Shown piece by piece: positions 1 to 8,086 of a DNA stretch of 64,000 bases; the stretch's first letter is position 1; each line of letters begins with the position of its first letter. The DNA is from Candidatus Tepidiaquacellales bacterium UBA2330 (lineage in GTDB: Bacteria > Bacteroidota > Ignavibacteria > Tepidaquicellales > Tepidaquicellaceae). The translations under genes were made by a program, and so were the position numbers. The DNA lies in the NCBI GenBank assembly GCA_002344965.1, contig DDUU01000051.1, forward strand, positions 62,001 to 126,000. The letters are read 5' to 3'. Below the pieces are notes generated by a model. That model made no database searches. It had not been told where the DNA came from and saw only the letters and a list, made by a program, of their open reading frames with translations.

Positions 1-456
1 ACAATGTATAAGGAATGCGGTGTTGATCTGAAGCCGAATGCTGTTCAGACTTTATTTCCGGAAATACTTATTTTGAAATCCACCGTTACTTTTCATAATA
101 ACCTGGATCTTAAGTCGGAAATTTTTACTAATAATTTTAATTGTTACGGAATGATAGTCGCCCCGTGCTCAATGGGAATTTTAGCGGGTATAGCTAACGG
201 TGAATGTAAAACTCTGATGGAAAAGTCCGCGGATTATGCAATGTCTTATTCTAAACCGCTGATCATTGTTCCCAGAGAAACTCCGGTCAACAGAATACAT
301 TTAAGTAATATGATTAATATTATAGAAAGCGGAGGAAAGATAGTGCCTGCTATGCCGAGCTTTGAATATTCACCAAAAGATTTTAATGATCTTGCCGATC
401 ATATTGCCGGAAGGGTTCTTGATATACTCGTTATGAATTTTAATCCGCCGGCTTAA
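1..456 (+). CDS. ubiX: UbiX-family flavin prenyltransferase (5'-truncated by window edge)
   Basis: The reading frame is open from base 1, so the gene enters from the left and roughly the first 50 residues (including the GASG flavin-binding loop) lie outside. The visible part has the UbiX hallmarks in order: APCSMGILAGIA, then VPRETP, then IHLSNM, then the PAMPSFEYSP segment and a DLADHIAGRVLD tail. The family prenylates FMN using dimethylallyl phosphate to make the prenyl-FMN cofactor of UbiD decarboxylases, usually in ubiquinone or menaquinone-related metabolism or aromatic acid decarboxylation. No ubiD is in the window. It ends only 15 bases from the convergent gene on the other strand, leaving no room for an independent terminator. 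Family call is secure; the physiological partner is unknown. Confidence 0.9.
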   Translation, partial: TMYKECGVDLKPNAVQTLFPEILILKSTVTFHNNLDLKSEIFTNNFNCYGMIVAPCSMGILAGIANGECKTLMEKSADYAMSYSKPLIIVPRETPVNRIHLSNMINIIESGGKIVPAMPSFEYSPKDFNDLADHIAGRVLDILVMNFNPPA

Positions 457-471
457 TTTCTTCCGATTCTT

Positions 472-3351
472 TTAAAAGTCAAATCCGAAATAAAAATTAT
501 GAAATAAATCACCCTGAAGTTTTGTGAAATTTTCCTCTATTCTTTTTCCAAAATCATATCTAAGCACAACTAAACCCAAAGCGTTAAATCTGATTCCGGC
601 TCCTATGCTTCCGCGCGTATAACTGTCGGTGTATTTATTATCCCATGCATTTCCGGCATCAAAGAAAAATGCTCCTTTTATTCCGGGAAAATCAAAACCT
701 ATGCCGAGCGGAAATCTTAACGCAACTACATTAAGCAGAGGGAATCTTAATTCAGCATTTGCCTGCCATAACTTGCTGCCTCTGATAGAATTCAAAGGCC
801 AACCTCTAAGCGACCAGCTTCCTCCCATAAAAAATCTTCTCGGCTCTTTTCCTTCATTCATAAAAAACTGTGACCTTAATGCAAGCGCTGTCGGCCTCCC
901 AAGTCTTATGTATTTCCTGTAATCAAAAAATAATGAATAATAGTTTATATTGGAGTTTGCAATATCAGTAGTATATCCAAGAGTTAAGTTTAATCTCTCT
1001 CCGTCCATCGGTCCTGTATAACTCCATAATGTATTGTCCCTTACATAACTTAAATAGTTTGAAAGTAACAGAGATCTTGTATTGTCAAAAGCATCAAAGC
1101 TTCTTGTCGACTGGGAAAGACTTACAGTCATTTCCAGTCTTCTGAAAAATGACAACGGATACGCTAAACTCAGATAACCGCCGTATTGTCTCTCGTAATA
1201 GGAAGAATTATACTCACCAAGGTCATACCTTCTTCCTGACAAATGATAAATTCCGTATGCGTAGTTAAGTCTGTTCTCAACTGATACTTTTGAAATTGCA
1301 ATATTGAAACTTTTCCAGAATTCTTCATCGCCGTTTGAATTGTTGAATACTAGAAAATAATATTTCTCATTTCCCAGCAAATCACTTAGCGATATAATTC
1401 CGCCTGTGTTTGCTCCGAATACAGGATCTACAGTTAACGCCGTTGTCGCTATATCAAACGAAAAATCTTTTTTATATGGAACAGTATTTTTCATCGTATG
1501 ACTTATAATCTTAGCAGCCGACCAGTTTTCCGTCTTTAATTTTATATCAGTCTTCCTTATAAACTTACTGCTGTCAAACCTTTCCTGTATCTGGCTTAGC
1601 ATTTTAATATTTATCGCGCCTTTTTCGAAAGTCGAAAATACAACTCTGTCCTTTCCGCTCCACTTCGGATCATATGCAGCTGTTATAAAATTTGTGATCT
1701 GTCTCATTTCCAGTTCATCGTAATTAAGAATACTGTTGTCTTCAATTGAATTTGCACCTGACTCCGACATTTCAGAAGTAATGGATTTTTTAAGATCAAT
1801 CATCCAGATATTCTGCGGACCGTTTACGTCTGAAGTGAATATTATTTTTCTTCCGTCTTCGGAAAAATTAGGAGAATGGTCTATGTGCTCTCCTAATGTT
1901 ATGTATTTTATATCTCCTGTTTGTATTTCATAAAGAAATAAATTATAAGCTTTCTTGTTTCCGAATGTGGTTCTGTCAGATGAAAACACTATATATTTTC
2001 CGTCCGGAGAAAAATCCGGATCCCTGTCATCATAATAATCATTTGTAAGTCTCTTGAGATCGTTCGTCGCAATGTCCAGTATATACAAATCTTTTATTCC
2101 TCCAAAATCAGAAGCCGGGAATACTATCTTGCTTCCGTCACGGCTCCATGATGGCGATCCGATACTTACAATATCAGGAAATGAATAGTCAGATATCACC
2201 TCGTTTGTGCTCGTGTTCAGAATGTGAAGTGCATCTGCATTTCCCTTTTGAGTTATAAATGCAAGTTTTCCCGAACTTGAAACGTCTATCCCCGTTCTGA
2301 AAAAATGAAACTGCTCGTATTCATCACTTGACTCTCCGCCTATTACTAATTCAGGATCTTCCCTCTTTCGAAGATCAATCTTGTATATGCTCGTGAATCC
2401 TGTTCTGTTTCCAATAAAATAAATCTCCCGCTTTCCGTTTGCATTGGAATAAGTCGGCTTGTGAGCAAATGACTCCGAATATAAATTCTGCGATACCTGA
2501 GAAGGATTATCATGATCCTTATACTCCGGATAATATTTTTTCTCAAGTCCGTATAAAAATTCCTTGTCAAACTGCGCGTAATCCAGTCCAATTGTGATCT
2601 TCATCAGATTCGAAAAATTTTCGTCCATCCAGAAATTATCCATTAACTGCAGTACTTTATCCTCTCCGAAATTTTCCGCAATAAATTCAACTGCCTTCTG
2701 TCCCATTTTATACATAAGATATGTACCGTAAATTCTCTCCCAGTTGTCCAGCCCGGGTAAATACCCGGTCAATACTGCATCTTTCAAAACCATATCAGCC
2801 TGTGTGTCCCACTTGGTTGACCAGTATTCAGCAAGTCCTTCAGTAAACCATAACGGTGGCGCTCCGCCAAGCGTTTTTCTGTGTGTCTTCAGTACATTGT
2901 TTATCTTACTCATCATGAATACATGCACAAGTTCATGCTTTATTACATGCCTGAACTGAGCAAGAGATCCCTCAAAGGGAATTACTACTCTGCCTTTAAT
3001 AAACTCAAAAAATCCTCCGACTCCGTCAGGAATAAATCCGGGAGTCGTGTTAGTCTGCTTGAAATGTAATGGTGATGTGTAAAATATTAGCGGCACTGTG
3101 TCTATTAGCGAATGCTTGAATTTTTGCTGATGCTCCTTGTAACTTTCCTCCGCATAGTTTGCTCCGATTTCAGCAATTTCCTTTGCATCCTGATAATAAT
3201 AAATTTTAAAATGTTCTGTCTGAAGTATATGCCATTCGAAATCAGTATACTGTACTTTGTTTCTCCCGAAATCAACAAATTGTGCTTTCAGGTTACTGAA
3301 ATTTAACAGATATATTAAAATTCCAAATGTTATTTTTAAAGTATACCTCAT
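472..3351 (-). CDS. Exported peptidase-MA-like / PD40 propeller / outer-membrane barrel fusion protein
   Basis: A 959-aa protein with a signal peptide (cleavage probably after LKAQ, residue 24). Residues about 40-180 form a gluzincin-like domain: HELVH at 139-143 and a downstream EGLAEYW at 171-177 that could give the third zinc ligand. Residues about 300-600 contain several TolB/PD40 propeller blades, recognisable by repeated FSPDGKYIVFSS-type strings. The last 300 residues are rich in alternating aromatic strands and end in FYFGFDF, a typical terminal beta-strand of a surface-antigen (BamA/TamA-type) barrel. I infer an outer-membrane-anchored protein with a periplasmic protease-like and propeller part. 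Function is not known. Start chosen at the ATG giving a clean signal peptide. Confidence 0.8.
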   Translation of the reverse strand: MRYTLKITFGILIYLLNFSNLKAQFVDFGRNKVQYTDFEWHILQTEHFKIYYYQDAKEIAEIGANYAEESYKEHQQKFKHSLIDTVPLIFYTSPLHFKQTNTTPGFIPDGVGGFFEFIKGRVVIPFEGSLAQFRHVIKHELVHVFMMSKINNVLKTHRKTLGGAPPLWFTEGLAEYWSTKWDTQADMVLKDAVLTGYLPGLDNWERIYGTYLMYKMGQKAVEFIAENFGEDKVLQLMDNFWMDENFSNLMKITIGLDYAQFDKEFLYGLEKKYYPEYKDHDNPSQVSQNLYSESFAHKPTYSNANGKREIYFIGNRTGFTSIYKIDLRKREDPELVIGGESSDEYEQFHFFRTGIDVSSSGKLAFITQKGNADALHILNTSTNEVISDYSFPDIVSIGSPSWSRDGSKIVFPASDFGGIKDLYILDIATNDLKRLTNDYYDDRDPDFSPDGKYIVFSSDRTTFGNKKAYNLFLYEIQTGDIKYITLGEHIDHSPNFSEDGRKIIFTSDVNGPQNIWMIDLKKSITSEMSESGANSIEDNSILNYDELEMRQITNFITAAYDPKWSGKDRVVFSTFEKGAINIKMLSQIQERFDSSKFIRKTDIKLKTENWSAAKIISHTMKNTVPYKKDFSFDIATTALTVDPVFGANTGGIISLSDLLGNEKYYFLVFNNSNGDEEFWKSFNIAISKVSVENRLNYAYGIYHLSGRRYDLGEYNSSYYERQYGGYLSLAYPLSFFRRLEMTVSLSQSTRSFDAFDNTRSLLLSNYLSYVRDNTLWSYTGPMDGERLNLTLGYTTDIANSNINYYSLFFDYRKYIRLGRPTALALRSQFFMNEGKEPRRFFMGGSWSLRGWPLNSIRGSKLWQANAELRFPLLNVVALRFPLGIGFDFPGIKGAFFFDAGNAWDNKYTDSYTRGSIGAGIRFNALGLVVLRYDFGKRIEENFTKLQGDLFHNFYFGFDF

Positions 3352-3600
3352 GAAAAGTATATATTTAGTACAGGGGAAATATTATTAGAAAAAATTGTAT
3401 TCTCTTAACATCGTCAATATTTTAAAAATTACATTAAGAAAATAAACTGAAGAGGGTTATTATTTCTGCTTTATTAAAATAGAAAACTCTATCGTTAATT
3501 TCCACATAAGTTTTTATAATTTTGAAAAATTCTTTTGAAATTATTTCTGGCTTTTTTGAAGTTTTACTAAACACTTGAATGGTGCCTTAGAAGTATGCTT

Positions 3601-4530
3601 GTATCACGGAATTGTATTCCGTGAACTATTATGAGTGTATCACGGAATTGTATTCCGTGAGCTATTGTGCTTGTATCACGGAATTATATTCCGTGAACTG
3701 TTATGCGTGTATCACGGAATTGTATTCCGTGAGCTATTGTGCTTATATCACGGAATTGTATTCCGTGAACTGTTATGCTTGTATCACGGAATTGTATTCC
3801 GTGAACTATTATGAGTGTATCACGGAATTGTATTCCGTGAACTGTTGTGAGTGTGTATTAAAATTGTACTTCATGAACTAAATTTTGTGCTCAATGGAAT
3901 TGTTTTTCGTGTGTATATTAAAATTCTTTCCATTAACTAACCTCATTTGCTTAAATAAATGTATCACGGAATTGTATTCCGTGAGCTATTATGCTTGTAT
4001 CACGGAATTATATTCTGTGAACTATTATGCTTGTATCACGGAATTGTATTCCGTTAGCTATTGTGCTTATATCACGGAATTGTATTCCGTGAACTATTAT
4101 GCGTATATCACGGAATTGTATTCCGTGAGCTATTATGCGTATATCACGGAATTTTATTCCGTGAACTAAAGTGCTTGTATCACGGAATCATATTCCGTGA
4201 ACTATTATGCGTGTATCACGGAATTATATTCCGTGAACTATTATGCGTGTATCACGGAATTGTATTCCGTGAACTAATATGCTTGTATCACGGAATTGTA
4301 TTCCGTGAACTATTATGCTTGTATCACGGAATTGTATTCCGTTAGCTATTGTGCTTGTATCACGGAATTATATTCTGTGAACTATTATGCTTGTATCACG
4401 GAATTGTATTCCGTTAGCTATTGTGCTTATATCACGGAATTGTATTCCGTGAACTATTATGCGTGTATCACGGAATTGTATTCCGTGAACTATTATGCTT
4501 GTATCACGGAATTGTATTCTGTGCATAAAT
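3601..4530. repeat. Tandem array of about 26 36-bp units, each a hairpin palindrome
   Basis: Units start at 3601 and recur exactly every 36 bp. Seven intact units occupy 3601-3852, about three strongly decayed units 3853-3960, and sixteen units run from 3961 to the end, the last one (4501) being partial. Each intact unit contains the arms TCACGGAAT and ATTCCGTGA around a 3-nt loop (usually TGT), plus a linker of about 15 nt resembling ACTATTATGCTTGTA. There are no unique spacers, so this is a satellite-like array and not a CRISPR. The left arm is identical in all 23 intact units, while loop, linker and right arm vary. Confidence 0.95.
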
Positions 4531-4817
4531 AAGTGTTAGCTTTGAAAAAGTATATAATGTTTTAATTTTTGATTAATGTGAAACCTGTTTTATTTTAACC
4601 TAAGAAAAACTTAACTGATTAGAATAACTACCTATGAAAATTTACCCAATGAATTAATGAGTAATTGCGTCAATAAAATTTCCTTGTCTGAAAAAATTGT
4701 GCATCAAAATTTGAGTTGGAAATTTTATAGCAATTGTGAGCCGAAGTCGTCCCGAGGGGAAATGAATTCCTGCATTTTTCAATAGCGAAGATTTTTTTGG
4801 GGGTAGTTTTTTGATCA

Positions 4818-4863
4818 CTCAAAAAAAGTATGTTAAAGTAAGCTTAACTTTAATTTAAACGCT
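4818..4863 (+). repeat. Copy A of a 46-bp dispersed element upstream of guaD
   Basis: This 46-bp segment matches 19258-19303 (opposite strand) at 45 of 46 positions. Weaker similarity continues about 30 bp on each side. It contains a 7-bp dyad, TTAAAGT and ACTTTAA, at 4833-4853 around a 7-nt loop; the only mismatch between the copies falls in this loop. It ends 104 bp before the guaD start codon and points toward it. It could be a shared regulatory leader or operator, or the remnant of a small mobile element. Confidence 0.85.
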
Positions 4864-4967
4864 TAATGTTTTGGTCGGATGTGATTTAAAAATTAGCTTA
4901 TTAGTTTATAACATTGAAGTTTTAACGCTATATTTATAAGTTCATATCTGAATTTTAATTTTTATTT

Positions 4968-5444
4968 ATGAGTAATGAAATTTTGGATTTCATAAAAGAA
5001 GCTGTTCGGCTTTCAAGAGAAAATGTAATTAATGGTGATGGAGGTCCTTTCGGCGCTGTAATTGTAAAAGATGGTAAAATTATTGCCTCGGGAACAAATA
5101 AAGTAACATCTAAAAATGATCCGACTGCACATGCTGAAATTGAAGCTGTCAGATCCGCCTGCAGTTTGCTCAATACTTTTAATCTGTCCGGCTGTGAGAT
5201 TTATTCTAGCTGTGAACCGTGCCCTATGTGTCTCTCCGCTATATACTGGGCGCGGCTTGATAAAATTTATTTCGCAAATACAAAAAAAGATGCTGCGGAA
5301 ATCAATTTTGACGATAACTTTATTTATGAGGAAATATCAAAACCACTGCACAAAAGAAAAATTCCTATTATTAAAATTGATCACGATGATGCTAAAAAAG
5401 TCTTTGAAGAATGGATTAAAAAAGAAGAACGAATAAATTATTGA
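4968..5444 (+). CDS. guaD: Guanine deaminase, cytidine-deaminase-like fold
   Basis: A 158-aa protein with the zinc signature of the nucleoside/base deaminases: HAEIEAVR supplies the histidine ligand and catalytic glutamate, and CEPCPMC supplies the two cysteine ligands. The surrounding text, including GGPFGAVIVKDG near residue 25, SAIYWAR, and FDDNFIYEEISKP near the C terminus, closely follows the Bacillus-type guanine deaminase. It fits that enzyme better than the tRNA-editing enzyme TadA. It would convert guanine to xanthine in purine salvage. It stands alone after the large intergenic region and ends 3 bp from the convergent suhB. The dispersed element about 105 bp upstream may belong to its control region. 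Confidence 0.85.
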   Translation: MSNEILDFIKEAVRLSRENVINGDGGPFGAVIVKDGKIIASGTNKVTSKNDPTAHAEIEAVRSACSLLNTFNLSGCEIYSSCEPCPMCLSAIYWARLDKIYFANTKKDAAEINFDDNFIYEEISKPLHKRKIPIIKIDHDDAKKVFEEWIKKEERINY

Positions 5445-5447
5445 TTT

Positions 5448-6221
5448 TTAATTTACTTGGTTATTTATTACTTCCATCATTTGTTCATGCACATTTCCGT
5501 TGGTAGCAAGAATTTGTTTTCCGTAAACAGAAAATTCCTTGCCGGTAAAATCCGTAACTTTACCGCCTGCTTCCGTCAGTATTAGATATCCCGCGGCTAC
5601 ATCCCAAGCATTCAGGTTGTATTCCCAGAATCCTTCAAACCTTCCGCATGCGGTCCAGCAAAGATCAATTGCTGCTGAACCTAAGCGCCTTATTGGAATA
5701 TCTCGCATTAGAAATTTTTTAAATACTGCTGACGGATCAGGTTTATAAGTACTTGAATCATACGGAAATCCTGTTACAAGAAGTGATTTATCCAGTTCCT
5801 TCTCATTTGATACAAAAATTTTTTTATCATTCAGGTAAGATCCTTTTCCTTTTTCAGAAAAGAAAAATTCCTGTGAAATTGGATTGTAAACCGCTCCGCA
5901 GATTATTTTCCCCTTCTTTTCAAGCGCAATGGATACACAAGTGATCGGTATCGAATGTGCGTAATTTACTGTACCGTCTATAGGGTCTATCAGCCACTTA
6001 AATTCCGAATCCTGTATAAGTTCTCCGGCTTCTTCAGATAAAATATAGTGCCCGGGAAAATCTTCCCGGATAACTTCAATTATTTTCTTTTCAGATAGTT
6101 TGTCAATTTCTGTTACAAGATTTGAAGCAACTATCTTGCTCGAAATTTCGAAACTTCCGCCGAAGTTATCCTTGAGTATTTTACCCGCTTCATATGCCGC
6201 TTTCTTTAAAGTCCGGATCAT
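5448..6221 (-). CDS. suhB: Inositol monophosphatase family protein
   Basis: A 257-aa protein of usual family length with all metal-site motifs of the Mg2+-dependent IMPase family: SEEAGE at 62-67, DPIDGTVNY at 79-87 and WDVAAGYL at about 206-213. Family members hydrolyse inositol-1-phosphate or related sugar or nucleotide phosphates; bacterial SuhB also acts in ribosomal RNA transcription. Which role applies cannot be told from sequence. It lies immediately downstream (12-bp gap) of the MBL-fold gene on the same strand and probably shares its transcript, which begins upstream near 7330 or 7960. Confidence 0.9.
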   Translation of the reverse strand: MIRTLKKAAYEAGKILKDNFGGSFEISSKIVASNLVTEIDKLSEKKIIEVIREDFPGHYILSEEAGELIQDSEFKWLIDPIDGTVNYAHSIPITCVSIALEKKGKIICGAVYNPISQEFFFSEKGKGSYLNDKKIFVSNEKELDKSLLVTGFPYDSSTYKPDPSAVFKKFLMRDIPIRRLGSAAIDLCWTACGRFEGFWEYNLNAWDVAAGYLILTEAGGKVTDFTGKEFSVYGKQILATNGNVHEQMMEVINNQVN

Positions 6222-6233
6222 ATTTTAACATGT

Positions 6234-6998
6234 TTATAGATTAATCTCAAGACCGTCATAAGCAAGTTCTATTCCTTTAGGAAGTGTTTTGTTGATTTTG
6301 TCGTGTAGTATGTCATGTGTTAGATGCGTGAAATATGTTTTTTCCGGATTAACAGATTTTGATATTTCTATCGCCTGATGCAGGTTAAAATGTGTTGGAT
6401 GCGGTCTTATCCGCAATGCATTTATTATCAGTGCTTTCAGACCTTTAAGTTTCTTAAGTTCTTTTTCATCTATTGCGCTTGCGTCTGTTATATAAGCAAA
6501 ATCATTTATCCTGTATCCGAAAATTTTTATGTTTCCGTGATGAACTTCTATTGGCAATATCTCAGTATCGCCGGCTTTGAATTTTTTGTTTGTCTTATTA
6601 TGAAATTTAACTATCGGTACGGACTTATGCTTTATCAATTGCTTGTCAAAAACATATCTGAACGTCACTCTTAATTCATTAAGCGTATCCTCTCTGCCGT
6701 AAATGTCAATTCTTTTATCCAGCCTTTGCGTGATTTGTCTTAAATCATCCATTCCGAAAATGTGATCGACATGATGGTGAGTATAAAGCACCGAGTCAAT
6801 ATCTGTAATATTATTTCTCAGCATCTGCTGTCTGAAGTCCACAGATGTGTCTATTAATAAATTTGAATTATTTACTTTAATATATACTGAAGTCCTTGTT
6901 CTTTTGTCTTTTGGGTTCTTTGAATTGCATGTCTCACATCCGCAGCCTATTACCGGAACTCCCTGAGAAGTGCCTGTTCCGAGTATAATTACTTTCAT
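6234..6998 (-). CDS. MBL-fold metal-dependent hydrolase, PhnP-like
   Basis: A 254-aa metallo-beta-lactamase-fold protein. It opens with LGTGTSQGVPVIGCGCETC (residues 6-24), the strand-loop typical of PhnP and related phosphodiesterases, including cysteines that can bind a structural zinc. The metal motif HHHVDH follows at 74-79, and later come EVHHGN, ITDAS and THLTHD, consistent with the remaining ligands. PhnP hydrolyses cyclic phosphodiesters, but no phosphonate genes are nearby and the true substrate is open. It is followed closely by suhB and preceded 21 bp upstream by a small conserved hypothetical, so these genes look like one transcription unit. Confidence 0.85.
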   Translation of the reverse strand: MKVIILGTGTSQGVPVIGCGCETCNSKNPKDKRTRTSVYIKVNNSNLLIDTSVDFRQQMLRNNITDIDSVLYTHHHVDHIFGMDDLRQITQRLDKRIDIYGREDTLNELRVTFRYVFDKQLIKHKSVPIVKFHNKTNKKFKAGDTEILPIEVHHGNIKIFGYRINDFAYITDASAIDEKELKKLKGLKALIINALRIRPHPTHFNLHQAIEISKSVNPEKTYFTHLTHDILHDKINKTLPKGIELAYDGLEINL

Positions 6999-7019
6999 TA
7001 ATAAATTATATAGAATGGA

Positions 7020-7328
7020 TTAAAATAATTTGTCATCCGCTTTTTCATTTTCAATTATTTTTCTGATGCCGGGTTTAATATAAATGTCTTCTGCTCCGAT
7101 TGCCGCAATGCTCTGCGCTATTATACTAATCTTTTTATCCTGCTCAAGATTCTTATTAATTAGAAAAAGTTTCTGCTCGTTCAATATGCAAAAACCGCCT
7201 TTGAAACTTCCTTTTTCTACCCTGACTGTGAATCCTATCTTTTCAAGTATTTCCGTTAATTCACTTATGATAGATTCTTTATTTTCATCAGGTTGTTTCT
7301 TCTGAACTTTCTTTATTAACTTTGCCAA
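7020..7328 (-). CDS. Small conserved hypothetical protein
   Basis: A 102-aa soluble protein, not recognised. It has a lysine-rich start, then a segment GFTVRVEKGSFKGGFC (about residues 32-47) followed by a second half predicted as mixed alpha/beta (LFLINKNLEQD, then DIYIKPGIRKIIE). The FKGG and IKP..R elements look like conserved features of a small family, but I cannot name it. It sits between a membrane protein and the MBL hydrolase on the same strand, with gaps of about 20 bp, so it is probably cotranscribed with both. Its codon use looks like that of its neighbours. Confidence 0.65.
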   Translation of the reverse strand: MAKLIKKVQKKQPDENKESIISELTEILEKIGFTVRVEKGSFKGGFCILNEQKLFLINKNLEQDKKISIIAQSIAAIGAEDIYIKPGIRKIIENEKADDKLF

Positions 7329-7346
7329 TGTATTTTGTCAGAAAGT

Positions 7347-7955
7347 TTATTCATAATATTTAATAGTTAGATCATCCTCCTCGTGAAATATGTATTTATA
7401 TCCGTGAGTCTCTTTTAATCTTTCCTCATCTTCTTTAAGTTCTGCGGCTGTCTTTTTCATCGGCTGAAATATTGCAAGCCAGATTATCGTAAAATAACTC
7501 ATCATCGCTATCCAGGGCACTCCCCTCAAAAATCCTATTCTCTCTCCGAATAATTTCAACAGATTATCATGATTTGCAGGTCTTTTATCAAATAACAAAA
7601 CGAATTTTAAATCAAGATAGGATGTGTAAAGCTCAACAGGAACAAACACGAAAAAAAGTATTGCGCACATTAATAACCAGGTGTTCTCCCTTAGATTTAT
7701 CCTGCAGGTTTTCATAAATAGAATTGCTGAAATTAAAACTGCCGTATAAGAAATCATTATCATCAATGAAGCGTCGGAAATCATTTTAAAAATCTGATTT
7801 TCTTCGTCGGGAGGTATGCTTATCCTGAAATTAAATTCATCATAATCAAGAAGCTGATTACCTATAAAAAATCTTACCGTTATTCCGCCCAGCCAGAAAA
7901 TAGCAAACATTGTCAGAATAAACAGAGAAGTTTTTGCTTTCTTATTTAGTGTCAA
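7347..7955 (-). CDS. Four-helix integral membrane protein of unknown function
   Basis: A 202-aa protein not recognised at family level. Hydrophobic segments at about 10-30, 61-81, 92-110 and 146-163 indicate four transmembrane helices, with a periplasm-size loop between the first two and a charged, acidic C-terminal tail (residues 165-202, ending TIKYYE). No signal peptide or catalytic motif is visible. It is the first gene of a minus-strand run (membrane protein, small hypothetical, MBL hydrolase, SuhB) that starts opposite the divergent mrp gene; the 131-bp spacer at 7956-8086 should hold both promoters. Confidence 0.7.
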   Translation of the reverse strand: MTLNKKAKTSLFILTMFAIFWLGGITVRFFIGNQLLDYDEFNFRISIPPDEENQIFKMISDASLMIMISYTAVLISAILFMKTCRINLRENTWLLMCAILFFVFVPVELYTSYLDLKFVLLFDKRPANHDNLLKLFGERIGFLRGVPWIAMMSYFTIIWLAIFQPMKKTAAELKEDEERLKETHGYKYIFHEEDDLTIKYYE

Positions 7956-8086
7956 TTCTCTTAAAAAGTTTGAGTGTAATTTAGTAATTTTAATCTTCGT
8001 TATGTATGTAAAAATAAATTTCAGTTTGTCATTTCAGTAAAAATTTATTATTTGTAACTTAAAGTCCTCTCTTTTAAAAATATATT

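Larger units (their letters stand above)
3352..4967. other. 1.6-kb non-coding divergent intergenic region
   Basis: No convincing gene is present between the divergently oriented exported protein (minus) and guanine deaminase (plus). About 250 bp of AT-rich sequence beside the minus-strand start comes first, then the 36-bp repeat array (3601 to about 4530). Another 430 bp of AT-rich sequence follows, containing the 46-bp dispersed element at 4818-4863. Open frames across the array code only for a 12-residue period (a CITELYSV-like motif) and restart in different frames, so I treat them as artefacts of a repeat whose length is a multiple of three. Confidence 0.8.

Noticed and set aside
3361..3600. 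tRNA genes in the intergenic regions
   Set aside because: None of the spacers has the cloverleaf T-arm GTTCRA context or the expected 75-90-nt structured length.
3601..4530. CRISPR array
   Set aside because: The period is exactly 36 bp with linkers of only about 15 nt that are nearly identical between units. There are no variable spacers, and no cas genes are in the window.
3612..4532. Repeat-rich open reading frames with a 12-residue period
   Set aside because: They exist because 36 is a multiple of three. They begin in different frames, stop at decayed units, and have no signal peptide or start context.
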